Source: a virus. Taken from it: DNA of 38,787 nt. Of the stretch, positions 18,609 through 24,954 are shown piece by piece. The stretch is taken from the IMG/VR virus record IMGVR_UViG_3300043395_003362, positions 1-38,787 of that record. One strand, 5' to 3'. The translations under genes and the position numbers were made by a program. The stretch's first letter is position 1. Each line of letters starts with the position of its first letter. The notes below the pieces were generated by a model. It did not search any database and was not told the DNA's origin. It saw only the letters and a program-made list of their open reading frames with translations.

Positions 18609-19669
18609 GCACGACCCCGACCCTTGACCCGATCACTGCCGCCACCATTACGGCCGCGCTCGAAACGTCCGGCCAGTGCACCCTCGGGCCCGGCATGATC
18701 GAGATCGACGAGCCCATCCTGATTAAGGGCCCGTGCTCGCTCATCGGCGCCGGGTTCGGCACGCGCCTTCACGCGTCGGGCGACTTCCCGATCATCGACA
18801 TGAGCCAGGCGCCGACAATCCCCGTCGGTGTCTCGATCAGTGGGCTGCGTCTTACGAGGCAGAACACGCAGAACGGCCCCGGCGGTAACTCGCAATCGCA
18901 AGGGATTGTGCTGTGGGGCCAGTTCGTCACGGTGCGCGAGGTCTGGATCGAGGATTGTCTAACAGGAATCCAGTTTGCGACAGGTCTAGGGGTGAGCTCG
19001 CAGGTTCGCCTCGATGGGATCAACATCTCCAACATTCTCGCGAACGCGGTCTTCACAGGGATCGACGTCGACGAAGCGACCGACGTGACGCTATTCAACT
19101 GCGCTCCCGACGCAAAGCGGAACTATTGCCGACTTAACATCGGCAACTTCGCAACCGACCTGCATGGCTCGCTCGAGGTCTTTCGCACACTCCCGGCCGG
19201 CGCGGATGGCAGCCGCTACCTGACCGACCTCGCCGGCGACAACCCGACTTCTACGTTTGCTCCTGACAACCAACCCGACATCCCGCGCAATGTCACCGTC
19301 GACTTCGATCCGGATTGGGACGGCGGCGACATCACGGTGATCGGGAAGGACCAATTCGGCCTTGGCATTTTCGAGGTGCTGCCGTCGACCCCCGGCGCCT
19401 TTGTCGCCGGCGAGAAAACGTTCGCCACAATCTCGGAGATCCAAAAATCCGCCGTGGGCGCCGACCCGGCGGTCTGCAACGTCGGGATGGGCGTCAGCAT
19501 CGGCGTCGCCAAGCGCATGATCGCTGAAAGTCCGAATAGTATGCTGTTCGTCGACGACATCGGGACGGGGATCACGAGCGTTAGCCGCGTTTACAGCTCG
19601 TTCATTAGCGACGAGGCACCGAACGGGACCCGGCTATTCAAGTTCTTTACGCCTGTGATCGGCAGCTAG
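18605..19669 (+). CDS. beta-helix tail protein (putative second spike)
   Basis: A 354-residue protein. Residues 25-150 have the beginnings of a pectate-lyase-like beta-helix (GPCSLIGAGFGTRLHASG, VGVSISGLRLTRQN, VTVREVWIEDCLTG). The remainder is mixed beta with VTVDFDPDWDGGDITVIG near residue 230. It lacks the MAGYN adaptor of the two preceding genes. It is the last gene of the rightward virion block and stops at a CTAG sequence whose other strand reads as the stop of a lysin gene remnant. Confidence 0.6.
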   Translation: MSTTPTLDPITAATITAALETSGQCTLGPGMIEIDEPILIKGPCSLIGAGFGTRLHASGDFPIIDMSQAPTIPVGVSISGLRLTRQNTQNGPGGNSQSQGIVLWGQFVTVREVWIEDCLTGIQFATGLGVSSQVRLDGINISNILANAVFTGIDVDEATDVTLFNCAPDAKRNYCRLNIGNFATDLHGSLEVFRTLPAGADGSRYLTDLAGDNPTSTFAPDNQPDIPRNVTVDFDPDWDGGDITVIGKDQFGLGIFEVLPSTPGAFVAGEKTFATISEIQKSAVGADPAVCNVGMGVSIGVAKRMIAESPNSMLFVDDIGTGITSVSRVYSSFISDEAPNGTRLFKFFTPVIGS

Positions 19670-19771
19670 GTCGCGTGCATCTCGATCACCCGCGCACGCG
19701 GTAGCGATGTCCCCATCGCCACGCGCAATGACTCACGATCTACCGCGCGCACGCTGCGACCCCGGCGACCG
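19665..19771. repeat. 107-bp direct repeat, copy 1: remnant of endolysin 3' end
   Basis: It matches 20405-20511 with nine mismatches over 107 bases. On the minus strand it reads as the last 34 codons of the endolysin gene including its TAG stop. Eight of nine differences are silent and one changes Tyr to His. That bias means the two copies diverged while both were coding, so copy 1 probably came by recombination with a related phage and is not a decayed local duplicate. Similarity ends just after 19771. Confidence 0.9.
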
Positions 19772-19827
19772 GCATCTCGCCGGATAGCGAAGTATTCCGG
19801 CTACAAGTGCCGGTCATGCGCCGGTAG

Positions 19828-19835
19828 AAAGGAGG
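19828..19835 (+). promoter_or_regulatory. near-perfect ribosome-binding site for a 12-residue peptide
   Basis: AAAGGAGG lies five bases before the ATG at 19841. It is one of the strongest Shine-Dalgarno sequences in the window and is the main reason to take the tiny reading frame seriously. Confidence 0.75.
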
Positions 19836-19840
19836 ACATC

Positions 19841-19879
19841 ATGGGCAAGAAAAAGGGCGGCAAGAAGTACGGCTGCTAG
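19841..19879 (+). CDS. 12-residue Lys/Gly peptide
   Basis: The reading frame is MGKKKGGKKYGC followed by TAG. The peptide is strongly basic (five Lys), with Gly, one Tyr and a terminal Cys. It is preceded by AAAGGAGG at ideal spacing and lies inside the accessory cassette between the lysin repeats. Its stop is embedded in GCTAGGTCGC, as at the ends of the genes before (19669) and after (20409). I recognise no family. Possibilities include a small antimicrobial, nucleic-acid-binding or regulatory peptide, or a site where translation initiation itself matters. Confidence 0.5.
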   Translation: MGKKKGGKKYGC

Positions 19880-19912
19880 GTCGCATGTAGACAAGAGGTC
19901 GCACATCGGCCT

Positions 19913-20206
19913 ATGACCACGAGCATGGAGCAAGAGAAACCTGTACTCGTAACGACGGCCCATCGTGGCGTGTTTTTCGGCTACGCCACCGACATCGCCG
20001 GGGATACGATCTTTCTGCGCGCTGCACGACTATGCGTCTACTGGTCGGCTGACATGAAGGGCTTTATGGGGCTGGCGTCCATCGGGCCGTCTGACACATG
20101 TCGCATCGGCCCACCAGCCGACATCACGTTGCGTTCGATCACCGCCGTGGTCGACGTAACACCGGATGCCGTTGAACGATGGGAAAGCGGCCCATGGACC
20201 AAGTAG
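19913..20206 (+). CDS. DUF6948-like phage protein
   Basis: A 97-residue protein. It resembles a small phage family (DUF6948) with the pattern VxTxHRGVFFGY, LRxARLCVYWSAD-x-KGFMGLA, CRIGP and VTPDA-x-x-x-W-E. Function is unknown; the compact beta-rich layout suggests a small binding domain. It overlaps the next gene and sits between the two lysin 3' repeats, so it behaves as an accessory gene added at the end of the virion block. An alternative start is the ATG at 19925. Confidence 0.6.
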   Translation: MTTSMEQEKPVLVTTAHRGVFFGYATDIAGDTIFLRAARLCVYWSADMKGFMGLASIGPSDTCRIGPPADITLRSITAVVDVTPDAVERWESGPWTK

Positions 20207-20409
20207 CCGGCTACGGCTACGGCGACGGCTACGGCTACGGCTACGGCGACGGCTCCGGCGACGGCGACGGCTACGGCTACGGCTACGGCTACGGCGACGG
20301 CTCCGGCGACGGCTCCGGCTACGGCTACGGCTACGGCTACGGCGACGGCTCCGGCTACGGCTACGGCGACGGCTACGGCGACGGCTCCGGCTCCGGCTGC
20401 CACCGCTAG
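20194..20409 (+). CDS. Gly-Tyr/Asp/Ser repeat protein
   Basis: A 71-residue protein (MDQVAGYGYGDGYGYGYG and on), almost wholly Gly alternating with Tyr, Asp or Ser, ending SGSGCHR. The upstream ATG at 20179 would add five residues. The DNA is a tandem array of GGCTAC, GGCGAC and GGCTCC units (about 20209-20398). It overlaps the end of the DUF6948-like gene by 13 bases, so the two are probably made together. Low complexity with aromatic and acidic side chains predicts disorder or an adhesive, phase-separating or metal-binding role; none is established. Confidence 0.6.
   Translation: MDQVAGYGYGDGYGYGYGDGSGDGDGYGYGYGYGDGSGDGSGYGYGYGYGDGSGYGYGDGYGDGSGSGCHR
20209..20398. repeat. GGCTAC/GGCGAC/GGCTCC hexamer array
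   Basis: About 190 bases of tandem six-base units, each GGC followed by TAC, GAC or TCC, with no spacers. It encodes the Gly-Tyr/Asp/Ser repeat. The other frames read as runs of Leu/Arg or Ala/Val and are artefacts of the repeat. Such arrays are prone to slippage, so length may vary between isolates. Confidence 0.9.
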
Positions 20410-20511
20410 GTCGCGTACATCTCGATCACGCGTGCGCGTGGTAGCGACGTTCCCATTGCCACGCGCAGTGACTCACGATCTACCGCGCGCACGCTGCGGC
20501 CCCGGCGACCG
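20405..20511. repeat. 107-bp direct repeat, copy 2: 3' end of intact endolysin gene
   Basis: This is the intact partner of the repeat at 19665-19771 and forms the C-terminal 34 codons of the endolysin gene on the minus strand. At its left edge CTAG serves as the stop codon for both converging genes, the Gly-Tyr repeat gene and the endolysin. The same arrangement occurs at copy 1. Confidence 0.9.
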
Positions 20512-21041
20512 CCGTGGCAATGCACGACCGTTACGCGGTCGGCGGCCTCGAGTAACCCCGGCCACTCAAGGCAGTTGATCGCGACGATCGTGACCACGTG
20601 GCCGATGGAGCCGCGTGTCTTAACACCCCGGTCATACGTCGCCGGGAACACCACGAGGTGCCCCGGCTTCGGCGTGGTCGTCACGGGCCGAAACATGGCC
20701 TGCACCGGCTCGCGCATCCCTCCGCCGGTGACGGCATATTCGCCGACGGCATCCATGAGCATCGAGTCGGTGTTGATCCAGCCGGCGTACAAGGGGAAGC
20801 GCTTGAGCTGGTACCTGTCAATCCCTTGCCCCCAACACGCAACGCCGGTGCAGTCGGCGGTGTAGCGACGATCGGACTCACGCAACGCGAACGGGTGCGC
20901 CGCCGACGGGTCACGGCCGCCGGTCTCTCCACGCGCGAGCGAGTACAGCGCCGGGAAGCGCGCATTCAGCTGCTCGGCGGCGAGCTCGTTCAGACGCGCG
21001 ACGCGTTGGTCGAGCGTGAGCGGAAAGATCGAGCCGTTCAC
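20406..21041 (-). CDS. endolysin, NlpC/P60-like cysteine amidase/peptidase
   Basis: A 211-residue protein with a papain-like peptidoglycan hydrolase signature: ADCTGVACWGQGIDRY with likely nucleophile Cys64, PGHLVVFP at 126-133, and SIGHVVTIV with likely catalytic His148, followed by VVHCHGG. These enzymes cut the peptide part of peptidoglycan to release progeny. No signal peptide is seen, so export would depend on the holin. It converges on the Gly-Tyr repeat gene with a shared CTAG stop. Its ATG overlaps the upstream gene's TGA by four bases. A diverged copy of its 3' end lies at 19665-19771. Confidence 0.75.
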   Translation of the reverse strand: MNGSIFPLTLDQRVARLNELAAEQLNARFPALYSLARGETGGRDPSAAHPFALRESDRRYTADCTGVACWGQGIDRYQLKRFPLYAGWINTDSMLMDAVGEYAVTGGGMREPVQAMFRPVTTTPKPGHLVVFPATYDRGVKTRGSIGHVVTIVAINCLEWPGLLEAADRVTVVHCHGGRRGRSVRAVDRESLRVAMGTSLPRARVIEMYAT

Positions 21042-21643
21042 GTAGGCCCGACGATGTGGTGCGATAGGCGGCAGCGGTACAGGCCCGCGCCGAAGGACTC
21101 GAGCGACACGTCATGGCGACCACACAGGGGGCCGAGGTCCGTGTGTACGTACGTGCAGACCGCAGGAACTCGTGGCGCCGAGGTGTACAGCGTGGTATCG
21201 GTGGAGTCGTCCCGAACCGAGGCCGGTGGGGCCGGGGGGCTAGGGGATGCCTCGGTCCAAGGCGTGCCCGGATCTGCGGGGACGAGATCATCGTCCTCGG
21301 CTACGGTGATCGCGAGCATGGCGCTAGCCAGCAGGTGCGCCAAGTGTGGCAGACCCGAGTCGGGATCCTGGACGCACGCCGCCGCAGTGAGGTTGCCGCC
21401 GGTGCCGATCGCACGGTTGAGGGACTCGGTCACCGCCGTAGCGTGGCGCAGGATGGCGTCGAGGTAGACGAGGAGACGCTCCTCGGGTCGTACGCCGTCG
21501 GGTGGCGGCCCATAGTAATTACCCCGTCGGTATCGAAAATCCCCATATTCCATCGCGCGCGCAGCGTAGACGAGCGCGGCGCGGGGGAGCGTGGACATAG
21601 GCGGCTTCGTTGGGCCGCGCAGGGCCGCCTTCTTGTCAGTCAC
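21038..21643 (-). CDS. dATP/dGTP diphosphohydrolase N-terminal-like protein (DUF5664 type)
   Basis: A 201-residue protein starting at GTG. Residues 18-110 follow the family pattern: AARAMEYGDFRYRRGNYY, then LLVYLDAILRHATAV, then DPDSGLPHLAHLLASAMLA. This matches the helical domain named after dATP/dGTP diphosphohydrolases and found in many phages, thought to act on nucleotides. Residues 115-155 are an acidic, Pro/Ser-rich linker. The last 45 residues hold a Cys/His set (CTYVH, LCGRH, CRLSHH) that could bind zinc, an unusual addition. It lies among lysis genes. Confidence 0.6.
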   Translation of the reverse strand: MTDKKAALRGPTKPPMSTLPRAALVYAARAMEYGDFRYRRGNYYGPPPDGVRPEERLLVYLDAILRHATAVTESLNRAIGTGGNLTAAACVQDPDSGLPHLAHLLASAMLAITVAEDDDLVPADPGTPWTEASPSPPAPPASVRDDSTDTTLYTSAPRVPAVCTYVHTDLGPLCGRHDVSLESFGAGLYRCRLSHHIVGPT

Positions 21644-21968
21644 CGAGCCATGCTCCCACGGCGACGCCGGTGCCCATCGAGACCACGGCCAAGATCACCC
21701 AGCCGAGTACCGGCGTATCCGATACCCGGCGGAGCTCGAGGTTCTCGGCCCGCAACCGGACTTCGGCCGCTTCGAGGCGCTTCATCTCGGCGTCGAGGCT
21801 ATTCCAGTGGGCCTCGCTGATCACGTAGACCGGCGGCAGCTCGTAGCGTAGCCCGGATGCGCTCACGAGCTCCGAGGCGCTGCGGAAGTGCAGCGGGGCC
21901 GATAGGTCGACCTGCACCGGAACGTCGGCTGTAGCCAGTTGGCAGAGCGCCAGGAGGCTAGTCAACAT
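21636..21968 (-). CDS. putative unimolecular spanin
   Basis: A 110-residue protein. ATG 21968 is preferred over a codon 63 bases upstream because it gives a signal-like start, MLTSLLALCQLATA. Cys9 could be lipidated, but the box LALC has Leu before Cys where Gly, Ala or Ser is usual. Residues 54-80 predict coiled coil (HWNSLDAEMKRLEAAEVRLR and on), and residues 87-108 a transmembrane helix. Outer-membrane anchor plus C-terminal inner-membrane helix is the layout of T1 gp11-type spanins, which fuse the two membranes at lysis. It overlaps the holin-like gene by 11 bases. Confidence 0.5.
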   Translation of the reverse strand: MLTSLLALCQLATADVPVQVDLSAPLHFRSASELVSASGLRYELPPVYVISEAHWNSLDAEMKRLEAAEVRLRAENLELRRVSDTPVLGWVILAVVSMGTGVAVGAWLGD

Positions 21969-22575
21969 CGCGCGGCTTCCCGGTGACCTTGCGCAGACCC
22001 TGCGGAGGGGTCTTTTGGGCAGCGATCTCACCGGCGATCACCGCCGCTTCGATGCGGTCTTTCTTAGGCACATGCGTAAACGGCCATAGAAACACTTCGA
22101 TAACGGGCCGCGCCCAGGCCGGCGCCTTGCGGGCCAGCGGTCGCAACAGCGGGTCCACCACTAACTGCTTCAGTAAGCTGTAGCCTCCCGAGGCGCCCAC
22201 GGCGACCACGAGAGCCTGCCAAGCGAGGCCCCAGCTGGGCTCGCTACCGCCAGTCATGGCAGACGCTGCGGCGGCGCCGAAGCTCCCCACGAGCACGGTG
22301 GCCGCGCTGCCGAGCTCCGAGTTCAGCACCGGGAAGCGAGCCGAGCCGTACCTGCGCACGAGGGCCGCGGCGACGACCAGCATGAGGGCCGCCGCCAGGA
22401 CGGGTCGACCGGTGCGCAGGGCGTCGACCACGGGCTGAAGGAGATCGAGGCCGTCGGGGTCGACGGCAACGGACGTGGCGACGAAGGCGAGGGCAGTAAG
22501 CACGGGGAGTCCGATCCAGTCCACCGCCGGATGTGCGTGGGCCGTTAGGGTGTCGTGTCTCGAGTGGCACCGCAC
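21958..22575 (-). CDS. putative holin, four membrane segments
   Basis: A 205-residue protein read from GTG. Hydrophobic segments lie at about residues 20-38, 58-73, 88-107 and 115-135; the C-terminus from 140 is basic and soluble. It lies directly upstream of the spanin candidate in a lysis cluster, so a pore-forming holin that frees the endolysin is the likely role. An alternative GTG start at 22524 would remove 17 residues and reduce the overlap with the upstream small membrane gene. Confidence 0.55.
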   Translation of the reverse strand: MRCHSRHDTLTAHAHPAVDWIGLPVLTALAFVATSVAVDPDGLDLLQPVVDALRTGRPVLAAALMLVVAAALVRRYGSARFPVLNSELGSAATVLVGSFGAAAASAMTGGSEPSWGLAWQALVVAVGASGGYSLLKQLVVDPLLRPLARKAPAWARPVIEVFLWPFTHVPKKDRIEAAVIAGEIAAQKTPPQGLRKVTGKPRDVD

Positions 22576-22694
22576 GAGCTAAGCACCAGCCCGCACACCA
22601 CCTGGTAGTGGTGCGGAAGGGCGTTGCAGACGATCGCCAGCACGATGCCGATCGCGACCGCTACACGAGCCCTCGTTCTTTGCGCGGACGTCAC
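22545..22694 (-). CDS. small membrane protein (49 residues)
   Basis: A reading frame from GTG at 22694 to TAA at 22545, starting MTSAQRTRARVAVAIGIVLA. Residues 11-23 and 32-41 are hydrophobic, with Cys at 23, 34 and 41. Third codon positions in the middle are strongly GC-biased as in neighbouring real genes, and AGGCTGG lies just before the start. It overlaps the holin-like start by 31 bases. It could be a second holin or an antiholin. It is short and has no recognised family. Confidence 0.45.
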   Translation of the reverse strand: MTSAQRTRARVAVAIGIVLAIVCNALPHHYQVVCGLVLSSCGATRDTTP

Positions 22695-22741
22695 CCAGCC
22701 TATGGTAACCCAACGAGCGGACAGCCCGCATGATCAGCTCC

Positions 22742-22879
22742 TCAGTGGTACGCGGCGAGGAACGCCCACACGATCGCGAGAACCACGAGGGTTCCGATCA
22801 CATCGGCGGCGATGGGCGGCCGAGTCGGTGGTTCTACGTGTCGAACGAGACGCATCTCACCCCGGTGGTTTGACCGCAT
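22742..22879 (-). CDS. small single-span membrane protein
   Basis: A 45-residue protein (MRSNHRGEMRLVRHVEPPTR and on) with a basic N-terminus and one C-terminal membrane helix, DVIGTLVVLAIVWAFLAAYH. It begins one base after the exonuclease stop. Size, topology and place at the head of the lysis cluster suggest a holin or antiholin partner. An internal ATG eight codons in is an alternative start. Confidence 0.5.
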   Translation of the reverse strand: MRSNHRGEMRLVRHVEPPTRPPIAADVIGTLVVLAIVWAFLAAYH

Positions 22880-22880
22880 C

Positions 22881-23759
22881 TTACTCCTCCTCCGTCTGCC
22901 AAGCCATCGTCGGACGGGGCGGGAGTGGCACCGGCCCCGTCGCGTATCCAGGCCAACTATCCGCCGATTCACAGCGGAGTAGTAGGTCAATCCACGACCT
23001 GTACACAGCCCGCGCTTGTTCGATTGTCTCGTCCTCAAGCCGCAATACAGTTACAGGGTAGGGGGCGGAATTTTCCACACACACTAGATACGGGTGACGC
23101 CACCCTAGGCCCGCGGCGGCGAGGCCGTCCGCGTACCACACGACCTGCGTCGCCCAGTGTTGCGCATGGGCCTGACGCATGAGGCGACGAGGGTCGGAGC
23201 TCTGCGTGGTCTTGAGGTCGATCACCGCGTCGGCGGTGTAGGCGTCGATGCGCCCCGCGCAGCGCCGGCCCATGATCTGCCACTGCACATCCTGCTCGTG
23301 CTTCGCGCCGGCGCCGAACAGGAGCGAGTCCGCGGTCATGTCGGACGTGATGGCGTGCGCCATGTCGGAGGCGATGGCGTACTCCTTGGGGGAGAGGATG
23401 AGCGCGCCGGCGTTGGCCATCGCGAAGGCCTTCCATGCGTTGCCGGCGCGGCGTTGCGTGTATTGCACCACGGGCGGCGTACCGAACGTGAGCGCATGGG
23501 CGCCGCTGCCCAGGCGCATCGACAGCGTGTCGTACACGTGATGGTCGAGTGCATAGCGGTACCGCAATGGGCACTCCGCGATGTACTTGAGCACCGAGAA
23601 ATGGACGTCGCGCTCGGATGGCTCGACGACGGGCCCACGTGCAGCGTTACGCTCCTCCGCTTCGTTCGCCGCCATCTCGGAGATGAGGGCGAGCGAAATG
23701 CGGCGGACCGCTTGCTCCTGGGTCTCTTGGATCTCAGGCTCGTCGTCGAAGATCATCAT
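22881..23759 (-). CDS. RecB-like PD-(D/E)XK exonuclease
   Basis: A 292-residue nuclease of the phage exodeoxyribonuclease VIII-like group. Motifs in order: RLGSGAHALTFG with His88, EQDVQWQIMGRRCAGRID with Glu155, and AVIDLKTTQ with Asp181 and Lys183, a D-x-K pair of the PD-(D/E)XK metal site. It would degrade one strand of DNA ends to supply ssDNA to the ERF-type annealing protein encoded upstream in the same unit. The first Met is followed by a second Met; either could be used. Confidence 0.75.
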   Translation of the reverse strand: MMIFDDEPEIQETQEQAVRRISLALISEMAANEAEERNAARGPVVEPSERDVHFSVLKYIAECPLRYRYALDHHVYDTLSMRLGSGAHALTFGTPPVVQYTQRRAGNAWKAFAMANAGALILSPKEYAIASDMAHAITSDMTADSLLFGAGAKHEQDVQWQIMGRRCAGRIDAYTADAVIDLKTTQSSDPRRLMRQAHAQHWATQVVWYADGLAAAGLGWRHPYLVCVENSAPYPVTVLRLEDETIEQARAVYRSWIDLLLRCESADSWPGYATGPVPLPPRPTMAWQTEEE

Positions 23760-23762
23760 GCG

Positions 23763-24035
23763 TTACTCCTTGGCCGGTACACCGTCGTAGAACTCGGACA
23801 TCATCCTGTCAACGGCGTCAATTCGCGCGGAGGCTTTGTCCCACATTGTCTCAATCCCGACGTGCGCCGCCTGTACATGTAAGAGCGCGTGAAGGATGTG
23901 AGCGATCTGCTCAAGCGTACAGTACGCTGCCACGCCATCGCCATCGGTGCCGCCGAGAGTCTCGTTGATCGCGTCAAGGTGATTCGTGACCTCGCGCAGT
24001 TCGCGGCCAATGTCGAACGCATAGGTGTCGCTCAT
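23763..24035 (-). CDS. hypothetical helical protein
   Basis: A 90-residue protein of mostly amphipathic helices (FDIGRELREVTNHLDAINET, LEQIAHILHALLHVQAAHV). No Cys/His motif or known domain is recognised. Its ATG overlaps the stop of the upstream HTH gene by four bases (ATGA), so it belongs to the same leftward unit. Role unknown. Confidence 0.6.
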   Translation of the reverse strand: MSDTYAFDIGRELREVTNHLDAINETLGGTDGDGVAAYCTLEQIAHILHALLHVQAAHVGIETMWDKASARIDAVDRMMSEFYDGVPAKE

Positions 24036-24478
24036 GACATGCGCTCCGCGAGATGCACCTGTGCGAGCTTGGCGAGTGCGTCACGCTCGGCCGTGACGCG
24101 TGCAAGATGGCCGCGCAACGATGCAAGCTCGGCGCCGGCGTCTGCATCACGGCGGGCGATAAGCGCTTCCAGTTCGGCGATTCGCTTACTCAGCTGCGCG
24201 TTGCTATCGCCGAGAAGGATGTTGTCGAACTCGGTCGCCGGGACATCATCGACGTGCGGCGGCGTGTATGGTTGGCGGTGGCCGTTGCCGTTGTGGCCGT
24301 TCGGGGGCACCGGCGCCGGCGGGGTGGGCGCATCGCCCCATCCTTCCTGCTTCCAACGCCAGAGGGTGGTGGTGGTGGTATCGAGGTCCTTCGCAACCTT
24401 GGTGGCGCTCTCGCCGGCGGCGAGGCGGCGGACGGCTGCGGCCTTAAACTCTTCGCTGAACCTGCTCGTTTTCGTCAT
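24032..24478 (-). CDS. transposase OrfA-like HTH protein with coiled coil
   Basis: A 148-residue protein starting at 24478, with CAAGGAG before the ATG; an open frame extends upstream but lacks coding character. Residues 1-48 (RFSEEFKAAAVRRLAAGES, ATKVAKDLDTTTTTLWRWKQ) match the helix-turn-helix at the start of IS3-type OrfA transposases. A Pro/Asn/Gly/His linker follows (50-75), then a coiled coil (95-145, LSKRIAELEALIARRDADA and on). There is no OrfB, no inverted repeats and no catalytic domain. It looks like a domesticated DNA-binding protein, probably a regulator or replication factor. Confidence 0.6.
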   Translation of the reverse strand: MTKTSRFSEEFKAAAVRRLAAGESATKVAKDLDTTTTTLWRWKQEGWGDAPTPPAPVPPNGHNGNGHRQPYTPPHVDDVPATEFDNILLGDSNAQLSKRIAELEALIARRDADAGAELASLRGHLARVTAERDALAKLAQVHLAERMS

Positions 24479-24531
24479 GGGGCTCCTTGTAGGTGAGGGG
24501 GGCGGGAGCGCGCAACTTCTGGGTGCGGGAA

Positions 24532-24954
24532 TCAGTTGCGCTTTGCGGGCTGGCTTGCCTTCGCGCCGACTCCCAACAGCTTGTTGAGCAACAAGCGGTT
24601 CATGATTCTTCGCGGCTTCTCCGGAGTCATTTTTGCGCACTTGCTAACGCGCCCTCCCTTCCCGCGAGTGGCCGCGCCACGAAGGATTTCGCACATTGCG
24701 GCCTCCTTTGTGGCGAACACCCACGCCGCTCCGTCGCCTTCGTCCCATCCCAAAAACGTATACGCATGTTTCGCTATGGTGCACTTGCCGCTGGGGGAGG
24801 CGGGAACGCACTCCGCGTAGCTCGTAAAGCACAGGCCATCCGGGTGCGCACAAAACCACCAGTCCTGCTCAAGATCGTCGGACGTATAACCTTCGGCCCA
24901 TGCGGCGCTAAGTAGCAATGTTGCCAGGACGGCTACGATTAGTGCGAACTTCAT
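24532..24954 (-). CDS. secreted six-cysteine protein
   Basis: A 140-residue protein with a clear signal peptide, MKFALIVAVLATLLLSAAWA, cut likely after residue 20. The mature part has six Cys (35, 42, 49, 58, 88, 106), suggesting three disulfides in the periplasm, and a basic C-terminal tail (PEKPRRIMNRLLLNK). No family is recognised. A periplasmic phage protein expressed from an early-type unit could act in superinfection exclusion, envelope change or lysis control. Its ATG overlaps the TGA of the upstream HTH gene by four bases (ATGA). Confidence 0.55.
   Translation of the reverse strand: MKFALIVAVLATLLLSAAWAEGYTSDDLEQDWWFCAHPDGLCFTSYAECVPASPSGKCTIAKHAYTFLGWDEGDGAAWVFATKEAAMCEILRGAATRGKGGRVSKCAKMTPEKPRRIMNRLLLNKLLGVGAKASQPAKRN

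Larger units (their letters stand above)
19665..19840 (-). pseudogene. endolysin C-terminal remnant
   Basis: The minus strand at 19666-19771 encodes a fragment corresponding to the last 34 residues of the endolysin (ending RVIEMHAT and TAG, compared with RVIEMYAT in the intact gene). Nothing in the remaining 70 bases to 19840 continues the gene; this stretch has only short GC-rich dyads (CCGGC-atctc-GCCGG around 19769-19783) and the ribosome-binding site of the next peptide. The fragment has no start and is not expected to be translated. Confidence 0.7.

Noticed and set aside
20209-20398. CRISPR-like tandem repeat
   Set aside because: The units are contiguous six-base repeats without spacers and encode Gly-Tyr/Asp/Ser in frame.
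20038-20403. Minus-strand frame of Ala/Val/Gly repeats opposite the Gly-Tyr repeat gene
   Set aside because: It is the mirror reading of the hexamer array, without a ribosome-binding site; the plus frame is coupled to the preceding gene and has the sensible start.
24032-24478. Insertion sequence
   Set aside because: Only an OrfA-like HTH part exists; there is no catalytic gene, no terminal inverted repeats and no target duplication, and the gene is coupled to its neighbour.
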